Source of the DNA: Archangium lansingense
GTDB taxonomy: Bacteria > Myxococcota > Myxococcia > Myxococcales > Myxococcaceae
NCBI RefSeq assembly: GCF_026626635.1
Contig: NZ_JAPNKA010000001.1
Span: forward strand, 9,346,501-9,410,500
Direction of reading: 5' to 3'
DNA length: 64,000 nt
The position numbers and the translations under genes are program-made. Positions 7,044 to 15,744 of this stretch are shown here, in pieces. A model generated the notes under the pieces. It was given only the letters and a program-made list of their open reading frames with translations. It did not search any database and was not told the DNA's origin. Every line of letters starts with the position of its first letter. The stretch's first letter is position 1.

Positions 7044-8795
7044 TTACACCGCCTGGTCCTTCTTCGCCGCGGGCACTTGCAGCCCCGCCGAGCGCGCCAG
7101 GCCCATGACGCCCTCTACCGCCGCCGCGATGTAGCCGAACGGGTTGGCTCCATCCACCGCCGTTACGTGCACCTCTCCCATCTTCTGCTGGAACGCCGCC
7201 GCCACCTGCGGCAACTGCTGCGCCAACACCAGCTGGATCGCCTCCGGCGACAGCGTGTTCTCGATCTCCTTCAGCGCTCGCACCTTCGCCAGCTCCGGAT
7301 CCTGCGTGATCCGTGCCTTGCGCGCCTCCATCTCCGCCATCGCCAGCTCCGCCTCGGCGATCGCGCACCGCGCCTCCGCCACCTTCGCCTGCGCCCTCGC
7401 CCGCTCCGTCTCCTGCTGCAGCACCGCCATCATCGCCCCGTGCCGCGCCGTCTGCGCCTGCTGCTCCTGGTGCATCCGCTCCAGCTCCGCCTCCGCCCTC
7501 ACCGCCGCCATCTGCCGCTCGTGCGTCAGCCGCGCCGCCTCCGCCTCCTGCTCCAGCTTCAGCTTCTCCAGCTCCGCCTGCGCCTTCGCCGCCGCCAGCG
7601 CCCGCTCGTTCGTCAGCTTCGCCGCCTGCGCCTGCTGCTCCAGCTTCAGCCTCTCCAGCTCCGCCTGCGCCTTCGACGTCGCCAGCGCCCGCTCCTGCGC
7701 CAGCTTCGCCTCCGACATCCGCCGCTCCGCCTCCAGCCCCGCCAGCTTCTGCGCCTCCTCCGCCTTCGCCTTCTGCTCCTTCACCTCCAGCTCGGCGTTC
7801 AGCTTCGCCAGCGCCGTCTCGCGCTCCAGCGTCACCTGCGCATGCCGCGTGCTCCGCTCCTTCGCGACCCGCGCCTCCTCCACTCGCGACTCGACCGCCA
7901 GCGCCTCCAGCTTCGCCTGCTCCTCCGCCTCCTGCCGCTTGTGCCGGACCTCCTCCTCCGTCGCCAGCCGCGTCAGCGCGGTCTGCCGCTCCGCCTCCGC
8001 CTCCTCCCTCTGGATGAAGCGCTCCTTGGCCAGCTCCGCCTCGCGCGCCACCCGCTCCTGCTCCTCACGGAAGCGCGCCTGCATGTTCGCGAATACCGTC
8101 TCCGACAGCACCCGCACGTCCTGGATCTCAATCGTGTCCAGGACCACGCCCCACCCCGAGTCCGTCTGGTCCTCCGGCCGCCCCTTCCCCGACACCACCG
8201 GAGCGATCTCCCTCATCAGCTCCAGGGCGATGCCCTCCTTGCGCTTGGAGAGGCACTCCTCCACCGACAGGTTCGCCACCAACCGCCGCACCGCGCCCAC
8301 GAACATCTCCCGCAGCAGCTCCGCCAACTTCTGCTGCGCCCGCTCCGGGAAGGAGAAGTTCAGCATCCGGAAGGCCACCAGCGGATCCACGATCCGGTAC
8401 ACCGCCAGGCCCGTCACCTGCACGCCGACCTTCTCGCTCGTCACCTGGTCCGCGGTGAACTGCAGCCGCTGCACGCTCGTGGGGACAATCGCCACCGCGT
8501 CGCCCGGCATCTTGAAGCACGAGGCGCCCTGCCCGCTCACCTCCCGCACCCGGCCCCGGCGCATGTGGATGAGGAACTCGCTCGGCCTCGCCGTCACCAG
8601 GCCCCACTTCTTCATCTTCTCCGGGTCCTCCTCCGGCTTGCCCGCCCTCCACCCACTCTGCGAGTACCGGCGAGGCTCCTCCCCCTGCGGCGGCTCGCCC
8701 CCTCCGCTCCGCGCCAGCTCTCCCCGCCCGCCCACCGACAGCTCCATGGCCCCCACGGCGTTCAGCTTCACGGCCCGCTTCTCATTCGTGCTCAT
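7044..8795 (-). CDS. SPFH/Band 7 (flotillin-like) protein with long coiled coil
   Basis: Encodes 583 residues from ATG 8795 (GGAGG 8 bases upstream). An SPFH domain spans about residues 65-260 (LVTARPSEFLIHMRRG, a VTGLAVYRIVDP strand, then DTIEIQDVRVLSE at its end). A Glu/Ala/Arg/Lys coiled coil with near-repeats such as KAQAELEKLKLEQ follows at about 260-520. The C-terminus is hydrophobic and Ala-rich. No N-terminal membrane segment is seen, so attachment would be by the SPFH domain or a partner. SPFH proteins oligomerise into membrane scaffolds. The gene is convergent with map. Confidence 0.85.
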   Translation of the reverse strand: MSTNEKRAVKLNAVGAMELSVGGRGELARSGGGEPPQGEEPRRYSQSGWRAGKPEEDPEKMKKWGLVTARPSEFLIHMRRGRVREVSGQGASCFKMPGDAVAIVPTSVQRLQFTADQVTSEKVGVQVTGLAVYRIVDPLVAFRMLNFSFPERAQQKLAELLREMFVGAVRRLVANLSVEECLSKRKEGIALELMREIAPVVSGKGRPEDQTDSGWGVVLDTIEIQDVRVLSETVFANMQARFREEQERVAREAELAKERFIQREEAEAERQTALTRLATEEEVRHKRQEAEEQAKLEALAVESRVEEARVAKERSTRHAQVTLERETALAKLNAELEVKEQKAKAEEAQKLAGLEAERRMSEAKLAQERALATSKAQAELERLKLEQQAQAAKLTNERALAAAKAQAELEKLKLEQEAEAARLTHERQMAAVRAEAELERMHQEQQAQTARHGAMMAVLQQETERARAQAKVAEARCAIAEAELAMAEMEARKARITQDPELAKVRALKEIENTLSPEAIQLVLAQQLPQVAAAFQQKMGEVHVTAVDGANPFGYIAAAVEGVMGLARSAGLQVPAAKKDQAV

Positions 8796-8958
8796 CGGTG
8801 CGCCCTCCGGAAATCTCAGACTCCCGGAATTGCAGTCTGTCGGCCAACCCCCCCACTGCCCTGATTTCGCGCACTTGAACACTTGGGGTGCTCCGCCCTG
8901 GCGCACCTGCTCCGAAATGGAGCGCCCCGGTCCGGCCCACTCCCAGCGATAGAGGACT

Positions 8959-8973
8959 GAATCGGTCCGATTC
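8959..8973. promoter_or_regulatory. 15-bp odd palindrome, candidate operator
   Basis: GAATCGG-T-CCGATTC is a perfect inverted repeat around one central base. It lies in the 358-bp region between the divergent SPFH and iscS genes, 195 bases before the iscS start. The size and symmetry suit a dimeric repressor. The regulator is unknown. Confidence 0.45.
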
Positions 8974-9013
8974 GTGGTTGATAGAGGCCGGGACGCCCGC
9001 TCCTTATGTCGTC

Positions 9014-9041
9014 TTGACCGGGGGGGTCCCTCTTTTATATT
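9014..9041 (+). promoter_or_regulatory. Candidate sigma-70 promoter of the isc operon
   Basis: TTGACC (9014-9019), 16 bases, TATATT (9036-9041). A second TTGACCGG starts at 9041, 27 bases after the first, and may be a bound direct repeat. The region is strikingly AT-rich for this genome. The leader to iscS would be about 105 bases. Confidence 0.55.
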
Positions 9042-9060
9042 TGACCGGTCCAGTCCACAT

Positions 9061-9086
9061 TAGGTGTGTCCATGTAGGTACACCTA
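9061..9086. promoter_or_regulatory. Inverted repeat in the isc leader
   Basis: TAGGTGT (9061-9067) and ACACCTA (9080-9086) form a perfect 7-bp inverted repeat with a 12-base spacer, about 20 bases downstream of the proposed -10. It could be an operator overlapping the transcript start, or a hairpin in the leader. The IscR consensus is not obvious here. Confidence 0.45.
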
Positions 9087-9153
9087 GGGAGCACGCGGGG
9101 TTATCCGGCCCCCGCGGCAAGCGGACGGACAGTCGCCCGGAAGGTTTACCGAG

Positions 9154-10518
9154 ATGCTGAAGCTGCCCATCTACATGGACAACCACGCCACCACCCCGCT
9201 GGATCCGCGGGTGCTGGAGGCGATGATGCCGTACCTGCGCGAGGACTTCGGCAACGCCGCGTCGCGCAATCACGCCTTTGGCTGGAAGGCCGAGGCGGCG
9301 GTGGAGCAAGCGCGCAAGCAGGTAGCGGCGCTCATCGGCGCGTCCGACAAGGAGATCGTCTTCACCTCGGGCGCCACCGAGTCCGACAACCTCGCCATCA
9401 AGGGCGTGGTCGAGTTCTACAAGGACAAGGGCGACCACATCATCACCCTGAAGACCGAGCACAAGGCGGTGCTCGACACGTGCAAGCGCCTGGAGCGCGT
9501 GCGCCAGGAGCGGCTGGACGAGCTGAAGCTGATGCGGCTGGCCCAGCTCACCGGTGGCCTCGTGTCGCGCGACAACCTCGCCGAGCTGTCCATCAAGCAC
9601 GAGCTCGACAACGATCCGGTGTATCGCCAGTGGGCGGAGCTGCCCACCGGTGGCGCGCGCGTCACCTACCTGGATGTGGAGAAGGACGGCCGGATCGATC
9701 TGAAGAAGCTCGAGGCGGCCATGACCGACAAGACCATCCTGGTGTCGATCATGTTCGCCAACAACGAGATCGGCACCGTGCAGCCGGTGGCGGAGATCGG
9801 CAAGCTGTGCCGCCAGAAGGGCATCCTCTTCCACTGCGACGCGGTGCAGGGCATCGGCAAGGTGCCGTTCAACGTGGAGGAGATGAACGTCGACCTGGCG
9901 TCCGTCACCTCGCACAAGATGTACGGCCCCAAGGGCGTGGGCGCGCTCTACGTGCGCCGCAAGCCGCGCGTGCGCATCGCTCCCATCATCGACGGCGGCG
10001 GTCATGAGCGCGGCATGCGCTCGGGCACGCTGAACGTGGCGGCCATCGTGGGCTTTGGCAAGGCTGCGGAGATTGCCCGCCAGGAGATGGCCGACGAGTC
10101 CGCACGCCTGCTCCGCCTGCGCGAGAAGCTGCGCAAGGGCATTACGGACCAGCTGGACATGGTAACGGTGAACGGCTCGCAGGAGCACCGGCTGCCGGGC
10201 AACCTCAACATCTCCTTCGCCTACGTCGAGGGCGAGGCGCTGATGATGGCCATCAAGGACGTCGCGGTGTCCTCGGGCTCGGCGTGCACCTCGGCGTCGC
10301 TGGAGCCCTCGTACGTGCTGCGCGCGTGCGGTGTGGAGGAGGAACTGGCGCACAGCTCCATCCGCTTCGGCCTCGGTCGCTTCAACACCGAGGAAGAGGT
10401 CGACTACGTCATCAAGCTCATGGTGGACAAGGTGAACCGTCTGCGCGAAATGAGCCCGCTGTACGAGATGGCGAAGGAAGGCATCGACCTGAAGAGCATC
10501 GAGTGGACGGCGCACTAG
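9154..10518 (+). CDS. iscS: Cysteine desulfurase IscS with a ~50-residue insertion
   Basis: Encodes 454 residues; the usual IscS is about 404. This PLP enzyme takes sulfur from cysteine for Fe-S cluster assembly. The PLP lysine is Lys255 in SHKMYGPKG, and the catalytic cysteine is Cys378 in SSGSACTSASLEPS on the mobile loop. Each is displaced by about 50 from the E. coli positions. The difference is one block, about residues 115-167, between TEHKAVLDTCKRLE and VTYLDVEKDGRIDL. It is charged, includes RDNLAELSIKHELDND, and is in frame with normal codon use. The C-terminal IscU-docking end SIEWTAH is intact. This is the first gene of the operon. Confidence 0.97.
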   Translation: MLKLPIYMDNHATTPLDPRVLEAMMPYLREDFGNAASRNHAFGWKAEAAVEQARKQVAALIGASDKEIVFTSGATESDNLAIKGVVEFYKDKGDHIITLKTEHKAVLDTCKRLERVRQERLDELKLMRLAQLTGGLVSRDNLAELSIKHELDNDPVYRQWAELPTGGARVTYLDVEKDGRIDLKKLEAAMTDKTILVSIMFANNEIGTVQPVAEIGKLCRQKGILFHCDAVQGIGKVPFNVEEMNVDLASVTSHKMYGPKGVGALYVRRKPRVRIAPIIDGGGHERGMRSGTLNVAAIVGFGKAAEIARQEMADESARLLRLREKLRKGITDQLDMVTVNGSQEHRLPGNLNISFAYVEGEALMMAIKDVAVSSGSACTSASLEPSYVLRACGVEEELAHSSIRFGLGRFNTEEEVDYVIKLMVDKVNRLREMSPLYEMAKEGIDLKSIEWTAH

Positions 10519-10627
10519 CCCCGTTCTGAGCCCTCCCCCGCTCGGAGGGCAGGCGGGCCCCCAGCCCCGGCACGGTTGCCGGGTAACAGGCCCGGTGACA
10601 AGGCTTCATATAGGTAGGGGAACACCC

Positions 10628-11026
10628 ATGGCTTACAGCGACAAGGTCATCGACCACTACGAGAACCCCCGCAACGTTGGCACGCTCGACAAGGCCGACC
10701 CCAACGTGGGCACGGGTCTGGTGGGAGCTCCGGCGTGCGGCGACGTCATGCGCCTGCAGCTGAAGATCACCGACGAGGGCATCATCGAGGACGCCAAGTT
10801 CAAGACGTTCGGGTGCGGCTCGGCCATCGCGTCCAGCTCGCTGGTGACCGAGTGGGTGAAGGGCAAGACGGTGGACCAGGCGATGACCATCTCCAACAAG
10901 GACGTGGCTCGCGAGCTGGCGCTGCCGCCGGTGAAGATTCACTGCTCGGTGCTGGCCGAGGACGCCATCAAGGCGGCCATCGACGACTTCAAGAAGAAGC
11001 GCGAGGCGCGGCAGCAGAAGGCGTGA
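10628..11026 (+). CDS. iscU: Fe-S cluster scaffold IscU
   Basis: Encodes 132 residues. It is the scaffold on which [2Fe-2S] and [4Fe-4S] clusters are built from IscS sulfur. The three cluster cysteines sit at the classical positions Cys37 (APACGDV), Cys63 (FGCGS) and Cys106 (IHCSVLAEDA), and Asp39 is present. The HscA-recognition motif LPPVK is at residues 99-103, matching the hscA-hscB pair downstream. It lies 109 bases after iscS. The C-terminal tail KKKREARQQKA is basic. Confidence 0.97.
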   Translation: MAYSDKVIDHYENPRNVGTLDKADPNVGTGLVGAPACGDVMRLQLKITDEGIIEDAKFKTFGCGSAIASSSLVTEWVKGKTVDQAMTISNKDVARELALPPVKIHCSVLAEDAIKAAIDDFKKKREARQQKA

Positions 11027-11058
11027 GCAGGGTTGGCTGAAGAAGGAGGAGGCACGTG

Positions 11059-11457
11059 ATGAACGAGCAGGCGACTACCCAGACGAGCCAGACGCAGGCG
11101 GCGCCTGCTGCCACGGCCGCGAAGCCGGCGCGAGGCATCACGCTGCACGAGAGCGCGGTGGGGCAGCTCAAGAAGCTGCTGGAGGAGCGGCAGACGCCGG
11201 AGGCGGGGCTGCGCATCGCGGTGCGCGGCGGCGGGTGCTCGGGGCTGGCGTACGTGATGGAGTGGGCGGAGAAGCCGCGCGAGAAGGACAAGATCTTCGA
11301 GCGGGACGGGGTGCGGGTGTTCGTGGATCCGAAGAGCTACCTGTATCTGCTCGGCACGGAGATCGTGTACGAGTCGACGCTGATGGCCTCGGGGTTCAAG
11401 CTGAACAATCCGAACGTGAAGGGCTCGTGCGGCTGCGGCGAGAGCTTCTCCGTCTGA
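11059..11457 (+). CDS. iscA: A-type Fe-S carrier IscA
   Basis: Encodes 132 residues. ATG 11059 is preferred over GTG 11056 (GGAGG 6 bases upstream). The HesB/IscA fold carries the three conserved cysteines Cys60 (GGGCSGLAY), Cys124 and Cys126 (GSCGCGESF). A 25-residue Ala/Thr/Gln-rich N-terminal extension precedes GITLHESAV. A-type proteins pass clusters from the scaffold to apo-proteins. It is 32 bases from iscU, in the same operon. Confidence 0.95.
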   Translation: MNEQATTQTSQTQAAPAATAAKPARGITLHESAVGQLKKLLEERQTPEAGLRIAVRGGGCSGLAYVMEWAEKPREKDKIFERDGVRVFVDPKSYLYLLGTEIVYESTLMASGFKLNNPNVKGSCGCGESFSV

Positions 11458-11466
11458 CCTCCCTCC

Positions 11467-11500
11467 CCTGTCCCTCTGGGAGAGGGACAGGGTGAGGGTC
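11467..11500 (-). repeat. Palindromic intergenic repeat copy inside the isc operon
   Basis: The CCCTCTGGGAGAGGG core followed by CAGGGTGAGGGTC is the minus-strand orientation of the repeat family. It occupies the iscA-hscB gap and could attenuate or process the operon mRNA. Confidence 0.7.
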
Positions 11501-11575
11501 TTCGAGAATCGTCACCGGGGGCTCGGCCGAGGAAAGCCGGGCCCTTTCGTTTTGCCCCGGAAAGAGGACGCCGAA

Positions 11576-12201
11576 GTGAAGTGCTGGAACTGTGAGAAGG
11601 ACACGCAGGGGCGCTCGTTCTGCCCGGCCTGCGGGAAGATCGCCGCGAGGCCTCCGGGAGCCACCCACTTCGACGTCTTCGGTCTGCCCCGGGCGTACGA
11701 CGTGGACCTGGCAGCCCTGGAGAAGCAGTACCGGGAGCTGTCGTTGCAGCTCCACCCGGATCGCTTCGCCCAGGCGGAGGCGCGCGAGCGCCGGCTGTCC
11801 CTGGAGCAGACGACGGCGCTCAACGAGGCCTACAAGACGCTCAAGGACGCGACGAAGCGGGCCTTCTACCTGTTGAAGCTGCACGGGGTGGACCTGGAGC
11901 GAGAGGACGCCGGAGCGCAGAAGGACATGCCCCTCGAGTTCCTCGAGGAGGTCATGGAGCTGCGCGAGGCGCTCGACGAGGCCATGGAGGCGAAGAACCT
12001 GGACCGGGCGCAGAAGATGGCCGCGGACGTGGAGGCCCGTCGCAAGGCTGCCCTCCAGGAGGCCGTGGACACGCTGCGCACCCTGGAAAAGGGGACGCCA
12101 GTCGAGTCATCGGTGAAAAAGGCGTCGCACGCGCTGGGACGGGTGAGGTACTTCACGCGCTTCCTCGAGCAGGTGGAGACGTTCGAGGAGGAGATGCTGT
12201 C

Positions 12202-12205
<4 letters not shown>
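11576..12205 (+). CDS. hscB: J-type co-chaperone HscB with N-terminal C4 zinc finger
   Basis: Encodes 209 residues from GTG 11576; GAGG lies 8 bases upstream, and the start falls just before the first zinc-finger cysteine. HscB delivers IscU to HscA and stimulates its ATPase. Residues 3-19 hold a CWNC...FCPAC zinc finger (Cys3, 6, 16, 19), as in eukaryotic HSC20, which E. coli HscB lacks. The J-domain has HPD at 60-62 in QLHPDRF. It is followed by NEAYKTLKDATKRAFYLLK and a C-terminal helical bundle that binds IscU. The stop overlaps the hscA GTG by 4 bases (GTGA). Confidence 0.95.
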
Positions 12206-14046
<1,841 letters not shown>

Positions 14047-14047
14047 C

Positions 14048-14425
14048 GTGCCCAAGGTCCACTTCAAGAGCCCCCTGGATGACGTCACCGTGGAGGTGAC
14101 GACGGGGACCACCCTGCTGGACGCCGCCGAGAAGTGCGGGGCCCAGGTGGGTCACTCCTGCGGCGGGGTCTGCGCCTGCTCCACCTGCCACATCTGGGTG
14201 CGCAAGGGCATCGAGTCGCTCTCCGAACAGACGGACCAGGAGATGGACCGGTTGGACATGGGGTTCGACGTGCGCCCGTACTCCCGCCTGTCCTGCCAGA
14301 GCGAGGTGGGGAATGAGGACCTCCTCGTGGAGATTACAGAGGAGTCCCTCACGGCCTTCATGGATGAGAACCCCGCCGTCAGGCGTCGGCTCGAGTCCGA
14401 AGGGAAATGGCCGCTGAAGAAGTGA
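14048..14425 (+). CDS. fdx: ISC-type [2Fe-2S] ferredoxin
   Basis: Encodes 125 residues from GTG 14048, one base after the hscA stop. It is an adrenodoxin-type ferredoxin that supplies electrons for Fe-S assembly. The cluster cysteines are Cys38, Cys44, Cys47 and Cys83, with the C-X5-C-X2-C spacing (HSCGGVCACSTC) and a later SCQSEV. The C-terminus extends about 15 residues beyond E. coli Fdx (ending GKWPLKK). It is the last gene of the isc operon; no iscX follows. Confidence 0.95.
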   Translation: MPKVHFKSPLDDVTVEVTTGTTLLDAAEKCGAQVGHSCGGVCACSTCHIWVRKGIESLSEQTDQEMDRLDMGFDVRPYSRLSCQSEVGNEDLLVEITEESLTAFMDENPAVRRRLESEGKWPLKK

Positions 14426-14440
14426 GGTTGAAACAACTGC

Positions 14441-14469
14441 TTGACGGAGACGGGTCAGGCATCTATACA
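14441..14469 (+). promoter_or_regulatory. Promoter of tRNA-Leu
   Basis: TTGACG (14441-14446), 17 bases, TATACA (14464-14469), ending 50 bases before the tRNA. Near-consensus boxes and spacing suggest a strong housekeeping promoter independent of the isc operon. Confidence 0.75.
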
Positions 14470-14519
14470 CCGCACCCGTCGACGCGACGCAACGCACCGC
14501 CGAGCGAGACGCACCGCCT

Positions 14520-14603
14520 GCCCAGGTGGTGGAATTGGTAGACACACTAGATTCAGGGTCTAGCGCCTGCAAGGGCATGGAGGTTCGAGTCCTCTCCTGG
14601 GCA
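14520..14603 (+). tRNA. tRNA-Leu (anticodon CAG)
   Basis: An 84-base cloverleaf. Acceptor arm GCCCAGG pairs with CCTGGGC (14596-14602), and the discriminator is A. The D-loop has GGAATTGGTAGAC. Anticodon stem CTAGA/TCTAG encloses loop TTCAGGG, giving anticodon CAG. The long class II variable arm and T-arm GGTTCGAGTCC are present. CCA is not encoded. CAG reads CUG, a heavily used Leu codon at this GC content. Confidence 0.96.
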
Positions 14604-14610
14604 TTGAGAA

Positions 14611-14645
14611 AGGCTCCGGCTGAAAAGCCGGGGCCTTTTTCATTT
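14611..14645 (+). terminator. Rho-independent terminator after tRNA-Leu
   Basis: Stem GGCTCCGGCT / AGCCGGGGCC with a GAAA loop, followed by a T-rich run (TTTTTCATTTT). It begins 8 bases after the tRNA and sits just before the convergent gene at 14662. Confidence 0.85.
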
Positions 14646-14661
14646 TCAGTACCCTGCCTCG

Positions 14662-15744
14662 TCAGCTCGGGACGTGCACCGGCCCCACGGCCTCATGGGC
14701 CATGTGGTTCGCGGCATCGCGCGCCAGGCTGCCTCCCCTGCGGAGGTCCTTCAGCCGAATGCCGCGGAGGCGCACGGACAGGGCTCCCACCGACACCTGG
14801 CTCAGCACCGTGCCCAGATGGGTGAGCGCGGAGAAGGCCGCCGCGTCCTCGGGAGTGGCTCCCAGGCTCCGCGCCGCCCAGCTGGTGACGAAGTAGTAGA
14901 TGCCCATGCCCACCGGCACCCCAGGCAGCGACTGGCCGAGCGCGATGGCCCCCAGGACGACGGTGCCGGCGAAGAGCCCCCCGCGCACGCCGATGCCCCG
15001 CAAGGCCAGCCCATAGGCCAGCGCGGGCGCCAGCACCGGCCCAATGGAGAAGAGCAGCGCCTTGGCCATGCCTCGGAAGCTGCGCGCCGTGCCCAAGCCC
15101 TCGGACACGTGCCCGAGCAGGTGCCGTACCCGCGGCAGCTTCCGCTTGCGCTCCAACATGCGGGCGAGCGGCAGCGCGTAGTGGGCCAGCAACACCACCA
15201 GTATGACCAGTCCCACGCACAGTCCCACGGCCACCCGGAGGGGACCTGCGAACTGGGACATCTTCTCGCCAAAGGGGCCCAGGAAGGACACGGCCACCAG
15301 TCCCATCAGCGCGGCGAACTCCAGCAGCTTGCACACCACCACCGAGCCCAGGGACTGAAGGAACGGAATCTGCTGGGTGCGCGACAGCAGGAAAGAGCGG
15401 ATGAAGTCCCCCAGCTTCCCGGGCAGCGCGTTGTGCGTGAAGGCGCCAATGGCCACCAGGTGGTAGCGCTCGCGGAAGGGCACTGGCTTGCTCAGCGTCG
15501 TCTGCCACTGCGCGGAGCGCAGCGGGAGGATGGCTGCGGACAGCAGCATGAAGGGGATGAGCCAGACCAGGTGGCGGGGCAGGTCCTTCACGAACTGCCC
15601 CAGCGGGAAGCGTGGGATGAGCAGGGGCCCTTCCCCACTCAGGTTCCACCGGAAGAAGGCACTGGAGACGAGGGCAACGGACAGCACCACCCCCAGGAGC
15701 ACCAACAGTGCCTTGAGAACCGTTCGGCCCGCTGGCGGCTTCAT
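14662..15744 (-). CDS. Flippase-like (UPF0104/AglD-type) integral membrane protein
   Basis: Encodes 360 residues from ATG 15744, whose ATGA overlaps the stop of the upstream gene. Multiple hydrophobic helices match the lysylphosphatidylglycerol-synthase transmembrane family. The family signature near HNALPGKLGDFIRSFLLSR (about residues 109-127) is clear, as are SVVVCKLLEFAALM and the late SLPGVPVGMGIYYF segment. Members move or modify lipid-linked substrates in the inner membrane. There is no aminoacyl-PG synthase domain. Translational coupling to the phosphatase-superfamily enzyme suggests a shared lipid or phospho-sugar substrate; that is inference. Confidence 0.85.
   Translation of the reverse strand: MKPPAGRTVLKALLVLLGVVLSVALVSSAFFRWNLSGEGPLLIPRFPLGQFVKDLPRHLVWLIPFMLLSAAILPLRSAQWQTTLSKPVPFRERYHLVAIGAFTHNALPGKLGDFIRSFLLSRTQQIPFLQSLGSVVVCKLLEFAALMGLVAVSFLGPFGEKMSQFAGPLRVAVGLCVGLVILVVLLAHYALPLARMLERKRKLPRVRHLLGHVSEGLGTARSFRGMAKALLFSIGPVLAPALAYGLALRGIGVRGGLFAGTVVLGAIALGQSLPGVPVGMGIYYFVTSWAARSLGATPEDAAAFSALTHLGTVLSQVSVGALSVRLRGIRLKDLRRGGSLARDAANHMAHEAVGPVHVPS

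Noticed and set aside
7026..8952. Two long plus-strand frames (Leu/Arg- and Ser/Ala-rich)
   Set aside because: Shadows of the SPFH coiled-coil gene, which has an SPFH domain and a good start.
9041..9066. Second TTGACC as an independent -35 box
   Set aside because: No acceptable -10 box at 16-18 bases; treated as a direct repeat.
9004..10515. 503-codon minus-strand frame opposite iscS
   Set aside because: Shadow of iscS; His/Leu/Arg-rich composition typical of antisense frames in high-GC DNA.
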